Below, in pieces: positions 1 to 8,455 of a stretch of DNA of 64,000 nt. The stretch is taken from contig NC_009922.1 of NCBI RefSeq assembly GCF_000018325.1, positions 1,674,001 to 1,738,000 on the forward strand, given 5' to 3'. This stretch comes from Alkaliphilus oremlandii OhILAs (lineage in GTDB: Bacteria > Bacillota > Clostridia > Peptostreptococcales > Natronincolaceae). The notes beneath the pieces are model-generated. The model did not search any database. It was not told where the DNA came from and saw nothing but the letters and a program-made list of their open reading frames with translations. The stretch's first letter is position 1, and each line of letters begins with the position of its first letter. The position numbers were made by a program, and so were the translations under genes.

Positions 1-535
1 ACTGATACTCTTCTGTAGAAACTTTTTGTCCATAATAACTAGAAAAATCAATTGGTTCGCCAATAATAACTTTTACTTTACTAAATATCTTATAGTTTGC
101 TATGATAGCTACAGGAATAACCGGACTCTCAGATTTGATAGCGATCATCGCAAGACCTGCTTTCGCCTCCAGCATCTCTCCATTTTTACTTCTTGTACCC
201 TCTGGAAATATTCCAAGTAATTCCCCAGATCTCAATATCTTTAAGGCGGATTTTATTGCACTTACATCGGCTCCACCTCTCTTCACAGGGAATACACCTA
301 ATTTATTTAAAGCGGAAGCAAAAATTTTGTTTGAGAAAAGCTCTTCCTTCGCCATATAGTTTATTTTTCTTCGCAAACATGTGCCAATAATCACAGGATC
401 CATCAGGCTAAAGTGATTCGAACACACGATAGATTTTCCTTCTAAGGGAATGTTTTCTTTACCAGAAATCTCAATTCTATAGATTAAATGAAGTAAAAAT
501 TTAACCGTATTTCTTACCACTTTATAGAATAACAT
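1..535 (-). CDS. plsC: 1-acyl-sn-glycerol-3-phosphate acyltransferase PlsC (3' end cut by window)
   Basis: Transfers an acyl group to lysophosphatidic acid to make phosphatidic acid at the membrane. Only the first 178 codons are present and the frame stays open to the window edge. The two signature blocks of the family are visible: NHFSLMD (catalytic His41 and Asp46) and FPEGTRS (about residues 110-116, phosphate binding). The ATG lies two bases beyond the stop codon of cmk, so the two genes are surely co-transcribed. The cmk-plsC order is common in Clostridia, where ispH often follows; that gene would lie outside the window. Family call is secure; only the C-terminus is missing. Confidence 0.92.
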   Translation of the reverse strand, partial: MLFYKVVRNTVKFLLHLIYRIEISGKENIPLEGKSIVCSNHFSLMDPVIIGTCLRRKINYMAKEELFSNKIFASALNKLGVFPVKRGGADVSAIKSALKILRSGELLGIFPEGTRSKNGEMLEAKAGLAMIAIKSESPVIPVAIIANYKIFSKVKVIIGEPIDFSSYYGQKVSTEEYQ

Positions 536-537
536 GG

Positions 538-1191
538 TTATACCCCCTTTAAAAGATTAATTATACGTTCTACAACATCCTCTATGGTTAAACCTGTTGT
601 ATCTATAATAATTGCATCTTGGGCTTTCACCAAGGGTGCAAATGCTCTCTGGCTATCGATATTATCTCTATTCATAATATCTTTTTCTAACTCATCAATA
701 TCTACTTCAATTCCTTTTTTCTTGAGCTCCAAATACCTTCTTAAAGCTCTCTCTTGTACAGAAGCTGTTAGGAAAATCTTTAAAGTCGCATTTGGCAGTA
801 CATGGGTACCAATATCTCTACCATCCATAATGACATCTTGGCCCAAAGCAATTTTTCTTTGTGCATCCACTAGAATTTCTCTTACTTCCTTAATCTTAGC
901 CACATGTGAAACCTTTTTATTAATCTCAATACTCCGAATTTCTTCATTAATCATTTTGCCATCTAAGTAAATATTCTCTTGTAAAAATTGAATATTACTA
1001 TTTTGGGCTAATTCAATAATTGTTTTTTCATTGGTAATATCGATGTTATTGGCTAAAACTTTATATGTAAGAGCCCTATACATTGCACCTGTGTCAATAT
1101 ATGTGATATTTAAACGCTCTGCTATTCTTTTGGCAATTGTACTTTTCCCAGCTCCTGCAGGGCCATCTATTGCAATTTGAACAAATTCCAT
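538..1191 (-). CDS. cmk: Cytidylate kinase
   Basis: Phosphorylates CMP and dCMP with ATP in pyrimidine nucleotide recycling; cytosolic. The P-loop GPAGAGKST is at residues 10-18 and the DGRDIGT block typical of CMP kinases is near the middle. About 217 residues, the usual length. I chose the ATG that is preceded by AAGGAGG at good spacing; an upstream in-frame ATG eleven codons earlier has no such site and would add residues with no family match. Lies between aroH and plsC in one minus-strand run. Confidence 0.95.
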   Translation of the reverse strand: MEFVQIAIDGPAGAGKSTIAKRIAERLNITYIDTGAMYRALTYKVLANNIDITNEKTIIELAQNSNIQFLQENIYLDGKMINEEIRSIEINKKVSHVAKIKEVREILVDAQRKIALGQDVIMDGRDIGTHVLPNATLKIFLTASVQERALRRYLELKKKGIEVDIDELEKDIMNRDNIDSQRAFAPLVKAQDAIIIDTTGLTIEDVVERIINLLKGV

Positions 1192-1232
1192 ATAATGCCT
1201 CCTTAGAATAAATGTAACCACCATATTGGTGG

Positions 1233-1601
1233 TTATTTAAAACAAAGATCAGGTCTCAGCTTTTCAGCTTCCTTTAAATATACGTGAGCCACATCTTTTT
1301 TTGCTTTATCGCTATATGCATATATTAGAACTCGAATACATTTTTCTAAACTATGGATGATATCTTTTTCTTCAAAATTTAAAATAGGGGTGTTCTTCCA
1401 ATTCAGCTTTTCTCGAACAATAGCAGATGGGTACCGTTGATTGAGGTCCTTTGTCATTGTAAAAGTTATACTAATCACATCATCTTCCACGATAGAGTTT
1501 AATTCAATAATCTTTTTCATCATTTCATAAGAAGCAGCGTCTATTGCCACAGTACTGTTTTCATTTACTGTAATAGCGCCACGAATACCTATTATCCTCA
1601 T
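1233..1601 (-). CDS. aroH: Chorismate mutase, AroH type
   Basis: Converts chorismate to prephenate for phenylalanine and tyrosine synthesis. The 122-residue protein matches the trimeric Bacillus AroH fold: it begins MRIIGIRGA (Arg7 is an active-site arginine in that family) and carries KCIRVLIY near residue 88 and HVYLKEAEKLRPDL near the end, all landmarks of the family. It is not the helical AroQ type. The start has a GAGAGGG site upstream. It lies between the BaiN-type flavoprotein gene and cmk; no other aromatic gene is adjacent, though aroK is present far away in the same window. Confidence 0.93.
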   Translation of the reverse strand: MRIIGIRGAITVNENSTVAIDAASYEMMKKIIELNSIVEDDVISITFTMTKDLNQRYPSAIVREKLNWKNTPILNFEEKDIIHSLEKCIRVLIYAYSDKAKKDVAHVYLKEAEKLRPDLCFK

Positions 1602-1697
1602 TAGAATCCCTCTCTTTGATTTGCCTAAAGAGATTATACATCAATTTATATGATTCCTCAAGTACATCCATATTTTTACTACCATGTCAGTAAGAAT

Positions 1698-2927
1698 CTA
1701 TGCATTCATACCTGCAACGTAACCTGTAGAGAAAGCAATTTGTAGATTGTACCCTCCTGTAATAGCATCAACATCAATAATCTCCCCTGCAAAATAAAGA
1801 CCTTTTATGACTTTCGATTCCATGGTCTTGCTATCTATTTCGTTGATCGGGATTCCTCCAGATGTAATTGTAGCTTCTTTGATCGATCTAAAGCTACTGA
1901 CCGTCAGCTCCAATTCTTTAATTATATGAATCAGTTTATTTCGATCCTTTTTAGATAAATCACGCAATCTTAAATCTTCTTCTACTTCCAGTAAATTTAA
2001 TAATTTACTGGATAAGTTCTTAGGCAAATAATTGCCCAAGATACTTCGGACCAATTTACTTCCATTCATCATGGATTCATTCTTAAAAATAAGCTCTAAA
2101 TCTTCATATTGATAAGAAGGCAATAAATCTATCTTTATTATGCTACCGGAACTTTGAGCATATTTATTTAAATATGCACTGTGTTCTAACACAGCCGGTC
2201 CAGATATGCCATAATGTGTAAAAATGAGATCACCTTCTGTTTCTATCTTCTTTTTGTTACCCACTTTAGAAATGATGCGAACATCTTTTAGAGAGATTCC
2301 CATTAAATCGTCTATCCACTCTTCTTTAATAGCAATTGGCACTAAGCTCGGTTTTAAATCGACGATACGATGACCCAAAGTTTGTGCAAAGGTATAGCCG
2401 TCCCCTGTGCTTCCTAAGTGTGGATAAGACATACCACCTGTTGCAATAATTACACTGTCGCATTCCAATACCAGCCCGTCCCTAAGCTGAACACCGACAA
2501 TCGTATTCTCAGATGTTAGAATATCCTTTACTTCATGTTGCGTTCGAACAACAGCGTTATATTGATTCAAGACCCTTAGAAATAGATCTATAATGTCCTG
2601 GGATCGATCACTTAGGGGGAAAACCTTTCCCTTTGATTCAATTTTTACCTTGCAGCCATTGCTTTCTACAAAGTGGATCAAGTCCATATTGCTGAAGGCA
2701 TTAAAACTAGGATATAAGAACTTACCATTACATAAGGTCTTCTCTATCATCTCTGAAATGCTGCAAGCATTCGTTAAATTACACCGTCCTCCCCCAGTTA
2801 TTCTTAATTTTTTACCTATTTGATCATTCTTTTCAATTACAATAACCTCTTTATTCTGCCTAGCAGCTGTAATTCCAGCCATAATTCCAGCTGGACCTGC
2901 TCCAATAACAATCACTTTTTTTCTCAT
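1698..2927 (-). CDS. BaiN/RdsA-family NAD(P)/FAD-dependent oxidoreductase (HI0933-like)
   Basis: A flavoprotein of the HI0933 family. The N-terminal dinucleotide-binding motif VIGAGPAGIMAG is followed by GKKLRITGGGRCNLTN, the family signature, and the C-terminus has TSGGI and GLYFAGEIIDVDAITGGYNLQ, where FAD is held. Members are conserved in many bacteria; some related proteins reduce bile acids, but the substrate here cannot be read from sequence. I place the start at MRKKVIVIG, preceded by AAAGGTGAA, rather than the upstream ATG twelve codons earlier. The start is six bases from the stop of the histidine phosphatase, so both sit in one operon. Confidence 0.88.
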   Translation of the reverse strand: MRKKVIVIGAGPAGIMAGITAARQNKEVIVIEKNDQIGKKLRITGGGRCNLTNACSISEMIEKTLCNGKFLYPSFNAFSNMDLIHFVESNGCKVKIESKGKVFPLSDRSQDIIDLFLRVLNQYNAVVRTQHEVKDILTSENTIVGVQLRDGLVLECDSVIIATGGMSYPHLGSTGDGYTFAQTLGHRIVDLKPSLVPIAIKEEWIDDLMGISLKDVRIISKVGNKKKIETEGDLIFTHYGISGPAVLEHSAYLNKYAQSSGSIIKIDLLPSYQYEDLELIFKNESMMNGSKLVRSILGNYLPKNLSSKLLNLLEVEEDLRLRDLSKKDRNKLIHIIKELELTVSSFRSIKEATITSGGIPINEIDSKTMESKVIKGLYFAGEIIDVDAITGGYNLQIAFSTGYVAGMNA

Positions 2928-2932
2928 AAAGT

Positions 2933-3562
2933 TCACCTTTCCATCATTATATCCATATGGCATATATCATTATACTTTACCAATACAGGTCCATAAGGTT
3001 TAAAGGTTACCAAATTGATCGCACAATTATCTTGTTGTAGATTATAATAATGATTCAAGTTCATGGAAAGAATGTGAAGCAAAAGCAGCTTAATGGTGGC
3101 ACTATGACTTACTACCAATATGTTATCATCATTAGATTGAATGATAATATCATTTAAAAAGGCAACCATTCTTTCTTGTACGACGGATATCGTCTCACCA
3201 TTTGGAATAACAGCCATATGAGGCTCCATTCTCCAAGTTTTGAATTCTTCCGGGTAGAATTTTTTTATTTCCTCATGGGTTAAACCTTCCCAATCTCCAA
3301 AATTCATTTCTACCAATCTGTCATCCAGTATACAATTAAGATTTTGATCCTTAGCAACCATTTGTGCCGTTGTGTAAGCTCTCTTTAATGGACTGGTATA
3401 AATTGAATCCAGTTTAATTTTTTGGAATTTCTTACGGAGACTTTCAGCTTGTCGAATCCCTAAGGCTGTCAGGTCAGAATCTTTTCCTCCCTGGGTCCTT
3501 TTTTCTAAGTTCCAAGAAGTTTGTCCATGTCGCACCAAATATACATTCTTTATTTGAATCAA
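2933..3562 (-). CDS. Histidine phosphatase family protein (phosphoglycerate mutase-like)
   Basis: Member of the branch-2His-phosphatase superfamily. The catalytic motif LVRHGQTSWN is at residues 9-18 and the second catalytic His is in VVSHSATIK near residue 153. At 209 residues it is close to the CobC/PhoE group, but the substrate (phosphosugar, alpha-ribazole phosphate or other) cannot be told apart by eye, and no cobalamin genes are near. The apparent start is TTG directly after GGGAG, too close for an ideal ribosome binding site, so the exact start is uncertain by a few codons. First gene of the run leading to aroH, cmk and plsC. Confidence 0.82.
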   Translation of the reverse strand: MIQIKNVYLVRHGQTSWNLEKRTQGGKDSDLTALGIRQAESLRKKFQKIKLDSIYTSPLKRAYTTAQMVAKDQNLNCILDDRLVEMNFGDWEGLTHEEIKKFYPEEFKTWRMEPHMAVIPNGETISVVQERMVAFLNDIIIQSNDDNILVVSHSATIKLLLLHILSMNLNHYYNLQQDNCAINLVTFKPYGPVLVKYNDICHMDIMMER

Positions 3563-3655
3563 CTCCCAATTATTATCCTTAAAATATTTTCATCAACCCA
3601 AGTATTCTCAAAACCAACCCTTGAATATTCCACTACCATAAGAATATTATGTTAA

Positions 3656-3697
3656 AAATTAAAATAAAGCGGTCTCATGATCGCTTTATTTTAATTT
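3656..3697 (-). terminator. Intrinsic terminator after the rpiR-type gene
   Basis: A perfect 16-bp inverted repeat (arms 3656-3671 and 3682-3697) with a 10-base loop. The inner part is GC-containing (AAAGCG/CGCTTT) and the outer part AT-rich, giving a U-rich tail on the minus strand. It ends the oxidoreductase-regulator operon before the next minus-strand gene. Confidence 0.85.
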
Positions 3698-3731
3698 CTA
3701 TTAGTCCTCCATAGTTGTAGAGAAATCTTTA

Positions 3732-4607
3732 TCAATTCTGGTCTTTTCTCTCATAGACATTGTACTTTTCCCAAATGTCTTCAAGTTTATTAAAGTACTC
3801 TGTAATTTTATCCTTTTCTCGCATTCCTACTGCAACAACTAAAGCGTTGATTAAACTTAATGGCGCTACTAAAGAGTCCACAAAGGAAGCCATATTACTC
3901 TTTGCTATCAGTGGATAGTCCGCCATACTTGCCAATGGCGATATCAAGCTATCTGTAAGTGCCACTACAGTAGCACCTTGTTCTTTGGCGTAGTTTAGAG
4001 CATCCAAGGTTTGTACAGAATACCTTGGAAATCCAATTCCTATAACTAAATCTTTATCTGATATTCTAAGCATCTGTTCGAACATATTGCTAATACCACG
4101 ATTCACTATTTTAACATTATCTAGAACTAAGTTTAAATAAAATCCTAAGTAGTCGGCTAATGCAGTGGAGCTTCTTAATGCGACAATGTAAATCGTCTCA
4201 GAATGGCATACCTTATCCACTACCTGTTGGAATACATCGTAATCTATTTTTTCTAAGGTATTTCTAATATTATCGATATCTGCCTTTAGTACTTTTTTTA
4301 GTATGGCGCCTTCGTCAGAATATTCGCTTGCCATCTCAACACGCTGAACAGTAGTAAGCTTCGTCTTAATGATCTCTTCTAAACCCTTTTGAAGCTGAGG
4401 ATACCCTTCAAAGTTCAGTGCATTTGCAAATCGAACAACCGTAGATTCACTAACCCCTACCTTATTGGCAAGTTTAGAGGCTGTCATAAAAGCTGCCTTG
4501 TCATAATTATCAATAATATATTGCGCGATTAGTTTTTGACCTTTACTAAGTTTTGGAAATTCTTTTTGTATTTGACTAATTAAGTCTTTTTTATTTTCAT
4601 CGACCAT
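3732..4607 (-). CDS. MurR/RpiR-family transcriptional regulator
   Basis: DNA-binding regulator with two domains: an N-terminal RpiR helix-turn-helix (about residues 10-85, with LANKVGVSESTVVRFANAL as the recognition region) and a C-terminal SIS sugar-phosphate-binding domain (about 115-255). Such proteins usually sense phosphosugars. Here the gene is the last of the 2-oxoacid:ferredoxin oxidoreductase operon, 24 bp after the gamma-subunit gene and before a strong terminator. It may control that operon in response to a central metabolite; this is inference from position only. The ribosome binding site is weak (GGGATGA). Confidence 0.88.
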   Translation of the reverse strand: MVDENKKDLISQIQKEFPKLSKGQKLIAQYIIDNYDKAAFMTASKLANKVGVSESTVVRFANALNFEGYPQLQKGLEEIIKTKLTTVQRVEMASEYSDEGAILKKVLKADIDNIRNTLEKIDYDVFQQVVDKVCHSETIYIVALRSSTALADYLGFYLNLVLDNVKIVNRGISNMFEQMLRISDKDLVIGIGFPRYSVQTLDALNYAKEQGATVVALTDSLISPLASMADYPLIAKSNMASFVDSLVAPLSLINALVVAVGMREKDKITEYFNKLEDIWEKYNVYERKDQN

Positions 4608-4631
4608 ATTTTATCATCCCATAATATTATT

Positions 4632-5165
4632 TTATGCGTTTATTAAATTATATCCTGCAAGCAAAGCCGCTTTATTCAAATTTTCTGTTCCAGCAGGAAC
4701 TCTTTTCAAGACTGATTTTTCCAATGATTCTTTAGAAACAGCATTTGTTATCGCTTGAATTGCGCCGATCGCAACGATATTTGCAACCATCGGTTTTTTA
4801 ACTTCCTCCGCTGCTGTATTTAGAATAGGAATTTGAATTACATTAAATGGCAGGTTCTCAGGCAATCGAATCGTTGAATCCACAACTAAAATACCATTTT
4901 CCTTTAATGTGTTGATATACTTATCACATGCAATTTGGGTAAGTGATAATAGTAAATCTGCCTTCTCAACTTTAGGATAATCAATTTCTTCTATACTGAT
5001 AATCACTTCCGCCTTACTTGCACCCCCTCTAGCCTCAGGGCCATAGGACTGGGATTGAATTGCATTTTTACCATCCAGTATTGCAGCCTCAGCTAGAATA
5101 ATACCTCCTAAAATCAATCCTTGCCCACCGGAACCAGTCAGTCTTATTTCTGTCTGCATATTCAT
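4632..5165 (-). CDS. korC: 2-oxoacid:ferredoxin oxidoreductase, gamma subunit
   Basis: Gamma subunit of a four-subunit, thiamine-diphosphate-dependent enzyme that oxidatively decarboxylates a 2-oxoacid to its CoA ester and reduces ferredoxin. The N-terminus has the family pattern IRLTGSGGQGLILGG and then QSQSYGPEARGGAS, both typical of this subunit. Length 177 residues is usual. I start at ATG (MNMQTEIR), which has AAAGGAG seven bases upstream and lies four bases past the beta-subunit stop. The symbol follows the KorDABC gene order; whether the substrate is 2-oxoglutarate or a branched-chain 2-oxoacid (VOR) is not decided by sequence reading. Confidence 0.87.
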   Translation of the reverse strand: MNMQTEIRLTGSGGQGLILGGIILAEAAILDGKNAIQSQSYGPEARGGASKAEVIISIEEIDYPKVEKADLLLSLTQIACDKYINTLKENGILVVDSTIRLPENLPFNVIQIPILNTAAEEVKKPMVANIVAIGAIQAITNAVSKESLEKSVLKRVPAGTENLNKAALLAGYNLINA

Positions 5166-5169
5166 ATTA

Positions 5170-5988
5170 TCACTCCTTTCTATATTTCGCAATAATTTTA
5201 CTATATTCTTCTGTATATTCAGGCTCTATGATATTTTTGAATTCTCCAATCAGTAATTTCCCGCTTCGTTTCTCCATCGGAAGTTTTTCTGCTGCTTTTA
5301 CATCTAGAGTAGCCTCTTTTAAATCCTTTAACATATCTACAGCAGAGCCTTTTTTATTTTTACGTCCATAATACGTTGGGCACACACTGATAGCATCCAC
5401 TAAAGAAAAACCTTTATTTTCAATTGCTTTTTCAATTAACTTGATCAATTGATTTGCATGGTATGCCGTTCCTCGAGCTATATAAGTAGCGCCAGCAGCA
5501 TCCGCAAGTTTGCAGATGTCAAAAGGTTTATCGATATTTCCATAAGGTGCTGTTGTTCCATAGTCCTGACTCGGTGTCGTCGGAGAATATTGTCCTCCTG
5601 TCATTCCGTAGATATTATTATTAAAAACGATGGTAGTAATTCCGATATTTCTTCTGCTAGCATGAATTAAATGGTTACCACCAATAGCCGAACAATCTCC
5701 ATCTCCTGTGATTACAATAACTTCTAATTCCGGGTTAGCCAGTTTAATTCCCGTAGCAAATGCTAACGCTCTCCCATGTGTTGTATGTAGGGTATTAAAA
5801 TCCATGTAGCCGCTGGATCTCGAAGAACATCCAATACCGGAAACTACACATACTTTATCTTTATCTAAATTTAAATTTTCAATCGCCATAGCTAAAGATC
5901 TCATTATAATTCCATGTCCACAACCGGGACACCATATGTGGGGCAATCGATCCATTCTTAAATTATTACGAATTAATTCACTCGCCAT
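5170..5988 (-). CDS. korB: 2-oxoacid:ferredoxin oxidoreductase, beta subunit (TPP-binding)
   Basis: Holds the thiamine diphosphate site of the complex. Near the N-terminus is IWCPGCGHG, the cysteine motif of this subunit class, followed by the TPP/Mg block GDGDCSAIGGNHLIHASRRN and FNNNIYGMTGGQ. About 272 residues. The ATG is preceded by GGGAGG and lies one base beyond the stop of the alpha-subunit gene, so translation is likely coupled. Gene order delta-alpha-beta-gamma is the one commonly seen for 2-oxoglutarate and branched-chain 2-oxoacid enzymes, unlike the single-chain pyruvate enzyme of most Clostridia. Confidence 0.9.
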   Translation of the reverse strand: MASELIRNNLRMDRLPHIWCPGCGHGIIMRSLAMAIENLNLDKDKVCVVSGIGCSSRSSGYMDFNTLHTTHGRALAFATGIKLANPELEVIVITGDGDCSAIGGNHLIHASRRNIGITTIVFNNNIYGMTGGQYSPTTPSQDYGTTAPYGNIDKPFDICKLADAAGATYIARGTAYHANQLIKLIEKAIENKGFSLVDAISVCPTYYGRKNKKGSAVDMLKDLKEATLDVKAAEKLPMEKRSGKLLIGEFKNIIEPEYTEEYSKIIAKYRKE

Positions 5989-5989
5989 T

Positions 5990-7129
5990 TTATAGAACCT
6001 CCCTAATCTTAGCTATTATTTCATCAGGAGTTATTGCTTCCCCAGTTACTTTTCCTAGGCTATAAATTTTACTCTCTCCAGATGCAATTCTTTCGATTTC
6101 CAAAGAATACTGACCTAAATTTAGCTCTGGAACAATTATTTTATCGACGTTCTTACATAGTTTTTTAATTTCCTTTTCTGGTGATGGCCAAATTGTTATC
6201 GCCTTAAATAATCCTACTTTATAGCCCAATTTTCTGGCTTGCTTTACTGCGCTTCTTGCAGATCGATATGTACCACCATAAGCCAAAACAACAACTTCTG
6301 CATCTTCCATATATTCTTCTTCGTACATGACGATGTCATCTACATGATCACTTACCTTGTTCATAATTCTTCTAAGCAGTTTATCCGATGTCGCTGAACT
6401 ATTGGTTGGAAAGCCAAATTCATCGTGCATTAACCCTGTCACATGAAATTTAAATCCTTCACCAAAAGAAGCCATTCGAGGAACGATCTCATTGTCTTTT
6501 ACACCATAAGCTTTATATTCTAAATCTCCTTGTTCTGGTTTTAATCTGTCATAAATCTCTATCTCTTCTACACTCGGTATCTCTATTTTCTCTCTCATAT
6601 GCCCTACAATTTCATCTAACATTAGGAATACTGGTGTTCTATATTTTTCGGATAAATTAAATGCTTTAATAGTAAGGTCATAGGTTTCCCTTACCGAAGT
6701 AGGGCTCAAAGCGATCACTGGATGATCCCCATGTGTCCCCCATTTTGCCTGCATAATGTCCCCTTGTGCAGGAGCCGTTGGTAAACCGGTACTAGGACCG
6801 TATCTTTGGACGTTTACAATCACACACGGTATTTCTGTCAAAGCAGCATATCCAATATTTTCCTGTTTCAAAGAAAATCCTGGTCCGCTCGTTGCTGTCA
6901 TAGATTTCAATCCAGTTAAAGAGGCACCTATGGTTGCAGCCATTCCGGCAATCTCATCCTCCATTTGAATAAACTTGCCACCTACTAATGGTAGTTTTTG
7001 TGCACATATTTCTGCTATTTCAGTAGACGGTGTAATGGGATACCCTGCGTAGAATCTCATACCAGCTGCAATGGCTCCCTCTACACAAGCTTCATTTCCT
7101 TGCATTAGTTTTACTTCATTATTTTTCAC
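5990..7129 (-). CDS. korA: 2-oxoacid:ferredoxin oxidoreductase, alpha subunit
   Basis: Catalytic alpha subunit: the pyrimidine-binding domain starts with MQGNEACVEGAIAAG, then FYAGYPITPSTE and MEDEIAGMAA, followed by TATSGPGFSLKQENIG, all landmarks of the family. About 380 residues. I favour the GTG start because GGAGGTGG is six bases upstream; it overlaps the end of the delta-subunit gene by 11 bases. A later ATG (at 7105) is possible but has no ribosome binding site. Longer in-frame versions extend into the ferredoxin gene and are unlikely. Confidence 0.9.
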   Translation of the reverse strand: MKNNEVKLMQGNEACVEGAIAAGMRFYAGYPITPSTEIAEICAQKLPLVGGKFIQMEDEIAGMAATIGASLTGLKSMTATSGPGFSLKQENIGYAALTEIPCVIVNVQRYGPSTGLPTAPAQGDIMQAKWGTHGDHPVIALSPTSVRETYDLTIKAFNLSEKYRTPVFLMLDEIVGHMREKIEIPSVEEIEIYDRLKPEQGDLEYKAYGVKDNEIVPRMASFGEGFKFHVTGLMHDEFGFPTNSSATSDKLLRRIMNKVSDHVDDIVMYEEEYMEDAEVVVLAYGGTYRSARSAVKQARKLGYKVGLFKAITIWPSPEKEIKKLCKNVDKIIVPELNLGQYSLEIERIASGESKIYSLGKVTGEAITPDEIIAKIREVL

Positions 7130-7331
7130 TGTCAACCACCTCCAAATAAATCGCATAATCTGGGCACCGCAGTTCGCACTGGCCACATTGAATACAACGT
7201 TCTCTATCTTTTATGTCGATCTTTTCATTCTTTATCTGTAGTACATTTTTAGGGCAAAACTCAACACATATTCCACAGGCCTTACACCACTCAGTCCGTA
7301 CTTTTAATTCTTTATTTACTTTATTGTCCAC
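7119..7331 (-). CDS. korD: 2-oxoacid:ferredoxin oxidoreductase, delta subunit (2[4Fe-4S] ferredoxin-like)
   Basis: A 70-residue electron-transfer subunit. It has two complete cluster motifs, CKACGICVEFCP (residues 16-27) and CIQCGQCELRCP (46-57), so it should carry two [4Fe-4S] clusters between the TPP site and external ferredoxin. It begins with GTG, preceded by AAAGGAAG at good spacing. It is the first gene of the oxidoreductase operon; a candidate sigma-A promoter lies about 50 bases upstream. Confidence 0.9.
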   Translation of the reverse strand: MDNKVNKELKVRTEWCKACGICVEFCPKNVLQIKNEKIDIKDRERCIQCGQCELRCPDYAIYLEVVDSEK

Positions 7332-7375
7332 TGGTATCTTCCTTTCAACAAAGCAATTTTTATATTCTTATTAAA

Positions 7376-7404
7376 AGCATATCAGATTTATTCGATTATT
7401 GCAA
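7376..7404 (-). promoter_or_regulatory. Candidate sigma-A promoter of the 2-oxoacid oxidoreductase operon
   Basis: On the minus strand TTGCAA (7399-7404) is followed after exactly 17 bases by TATGCT (7376-7381). Each box matches four of six consensus bases. It lies about 45 bases before the korD start. Confidence 0.4.
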
Positions 7405-7637
7405 TTTTTATTTCATATTTTTGGTTTTTTTTATTATTTTGCAATTTAAAATTCATTTTCGTCATTTAATAAAGAAAGTTTAAAAAAACGAAATAAAAAT
7501 TATAATTAGAAATTTTTACTTTATCGATTTTTTAAGTATTTCAGCAGTCAATGATTTTTTTTTTTGAATACATAATTTTAAATGTAATAATTACTGCAAT
7601 ATGCGGTTTAAAATCTTGCTTATTTTTTAAATACATT

Positions 7638-7666
7638 TTGTTTATAAAACTACAAATGAATATAAT
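7638..7666 (+). promoter_or_regulatory. Candidate sigma-A promoter of the hypothetical gene at 7.7 kb
   Basis: TTGTTT, a 17-base spacer, then a perfect TATAAT (7661-7666), about 65 bases before the TTG start. The -35 box is weak, the -10 box is ideal. Confidence 0.5.
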
Positions 7667-7731
7667 TCAAGAATTTTATCCATAATAAAATTATGGTTAC
7701 TATGAGAGAATGATATGGTAGAGGTGATACT

Positions 7732-8373
7732 TTGATTCAAATAGATGATGCTGGTAGCGGAAGTTTACTCGGTGGGACAATCATTGGTATCGTACGAGTT
7801 GAAACTGGGGAATATGAATTTGATACCATACCTTTAGAATATTATCGTGATGATTATTTTAAGCAGAAAGAGTACATCTGTTATGTTATTACTATTGTAA
7901 AAAAGTTATTTCATAAAATTAATGTGACAACGGAAGAAAAAATTGAAGTGTGTCGAGGGTATATGTTTGATAAATTGAAAATTTGGCTGGAGGAAAACAA
8001 TTATACTTATGTTTGTACTCAAATTCAGGAGCCTCTTCAAAGTTTAGTAGAGAAATCATTTGAGGAATATGCGATCTCCTTGGGACTACCTCAAAGCTTT
8101 ATAGCTTATACGAAATATCCTTTTCATTTTCATAGAATATTAAAATGGGTTTACGCGGATTTTGAAAACCGTAGCCTGCTTTGTAAAACAGGGTGGGATA
8201 GCTGGCAAAAATATGGTAATCTTCCTATAGAAATAGAAGAAGAAATCGTTAAAAAAAGTAATTTATTCTGTTTTAAATGTAATGAAATACTTCAACAAGG
8301 TACTCGAGCAAAAGTAAAAAAATTTAATAGTACCCACCTCAACAAAATTTTTCTTCACAGTAACTGCCTGTGA
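7732..8373 (+). CDS. Hypothetical protein with an RNase H-like looking N-terminus
   Basis: A 213-residue protein that I do not recognise as a named family. It starts with TTG behind GAGGTGAT, which fixes the start well. The N-terminus reads IQIDDAGSGSLLGGTIIGIV; an acidic pair followed by a Gly/Ser-rich turn on a predicted beta strand is reminiscent of RNase H-fold proteins, but no full catalytic set can be traced. Near the C-terminus CFKCNE and a final HSNC could bind a metal. No signal peptide or membrane segment. It has its own promoter and a shared downstream terminator, so it is monocistronic and stands alone among minus-strand genes. Confidence 0.75.
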   Translation: MIQIDDAGSGSLLGGTIIGIVRVETGEYEFDTIPLEYYRDDYFKQKEYICYVITIVKKLFHKINVTTEEKIEVCRGYMFDKLKIWLEENNYTYVCTQIQEPLQSLVEKSFEEYAISLGLPQSFIAYTKYPFHFHRILKWVYADFENRSLLCKTGWDSWQKYGNLPIEIEEEIVKKSNLFCFKCNEILQQGTRAKVKKFNSTHLNKIFLHSNCL

Positions 8374-8384
8374 AAAGCTATCAT

Positions 8385-8435
8385 ATAAAAGCCATGTATG
8401 AAAGAAGAATGTCCACTTTCATACATGGCTTTTAT
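8385..8435. terminator. Bidirectional intrinsic terminator
   Basis: Perfect 20-bp inverted repeat (8385-8404 and 8416-8435) with an 11-base loop, AT-rich at both ends, placed between two convergent genes. It can end transcription from both sides. Confidence 0.88.
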
Positions 8436-8455
8436 TCATTTAAGATGAATGTACT

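Larger units (their letters stand above)
7332..7731. other. 400-bp AT-rich divergent intergenic region
   Basis: Very AT-rich DNA between two divergent genes, with long T and A runs (for example a T-run near 7555-7567). It contains a plausible promoter for each side and a small inverted repeat CCATAAT-aaa-ATTATGG at 7680-7696 in the leader of the plus-strand gene. I see no open frame with a ribosome binding site, and no conserved RNA element that I recognise. Confidence 0.6.

Noticed and set aside
7332..7731. Possible non-coding RNA or riboswitch in the long AT-rich gap
   Set aside because: No conserved aptamer boxes or GC-containing structured region; only promoters and A/T runs.
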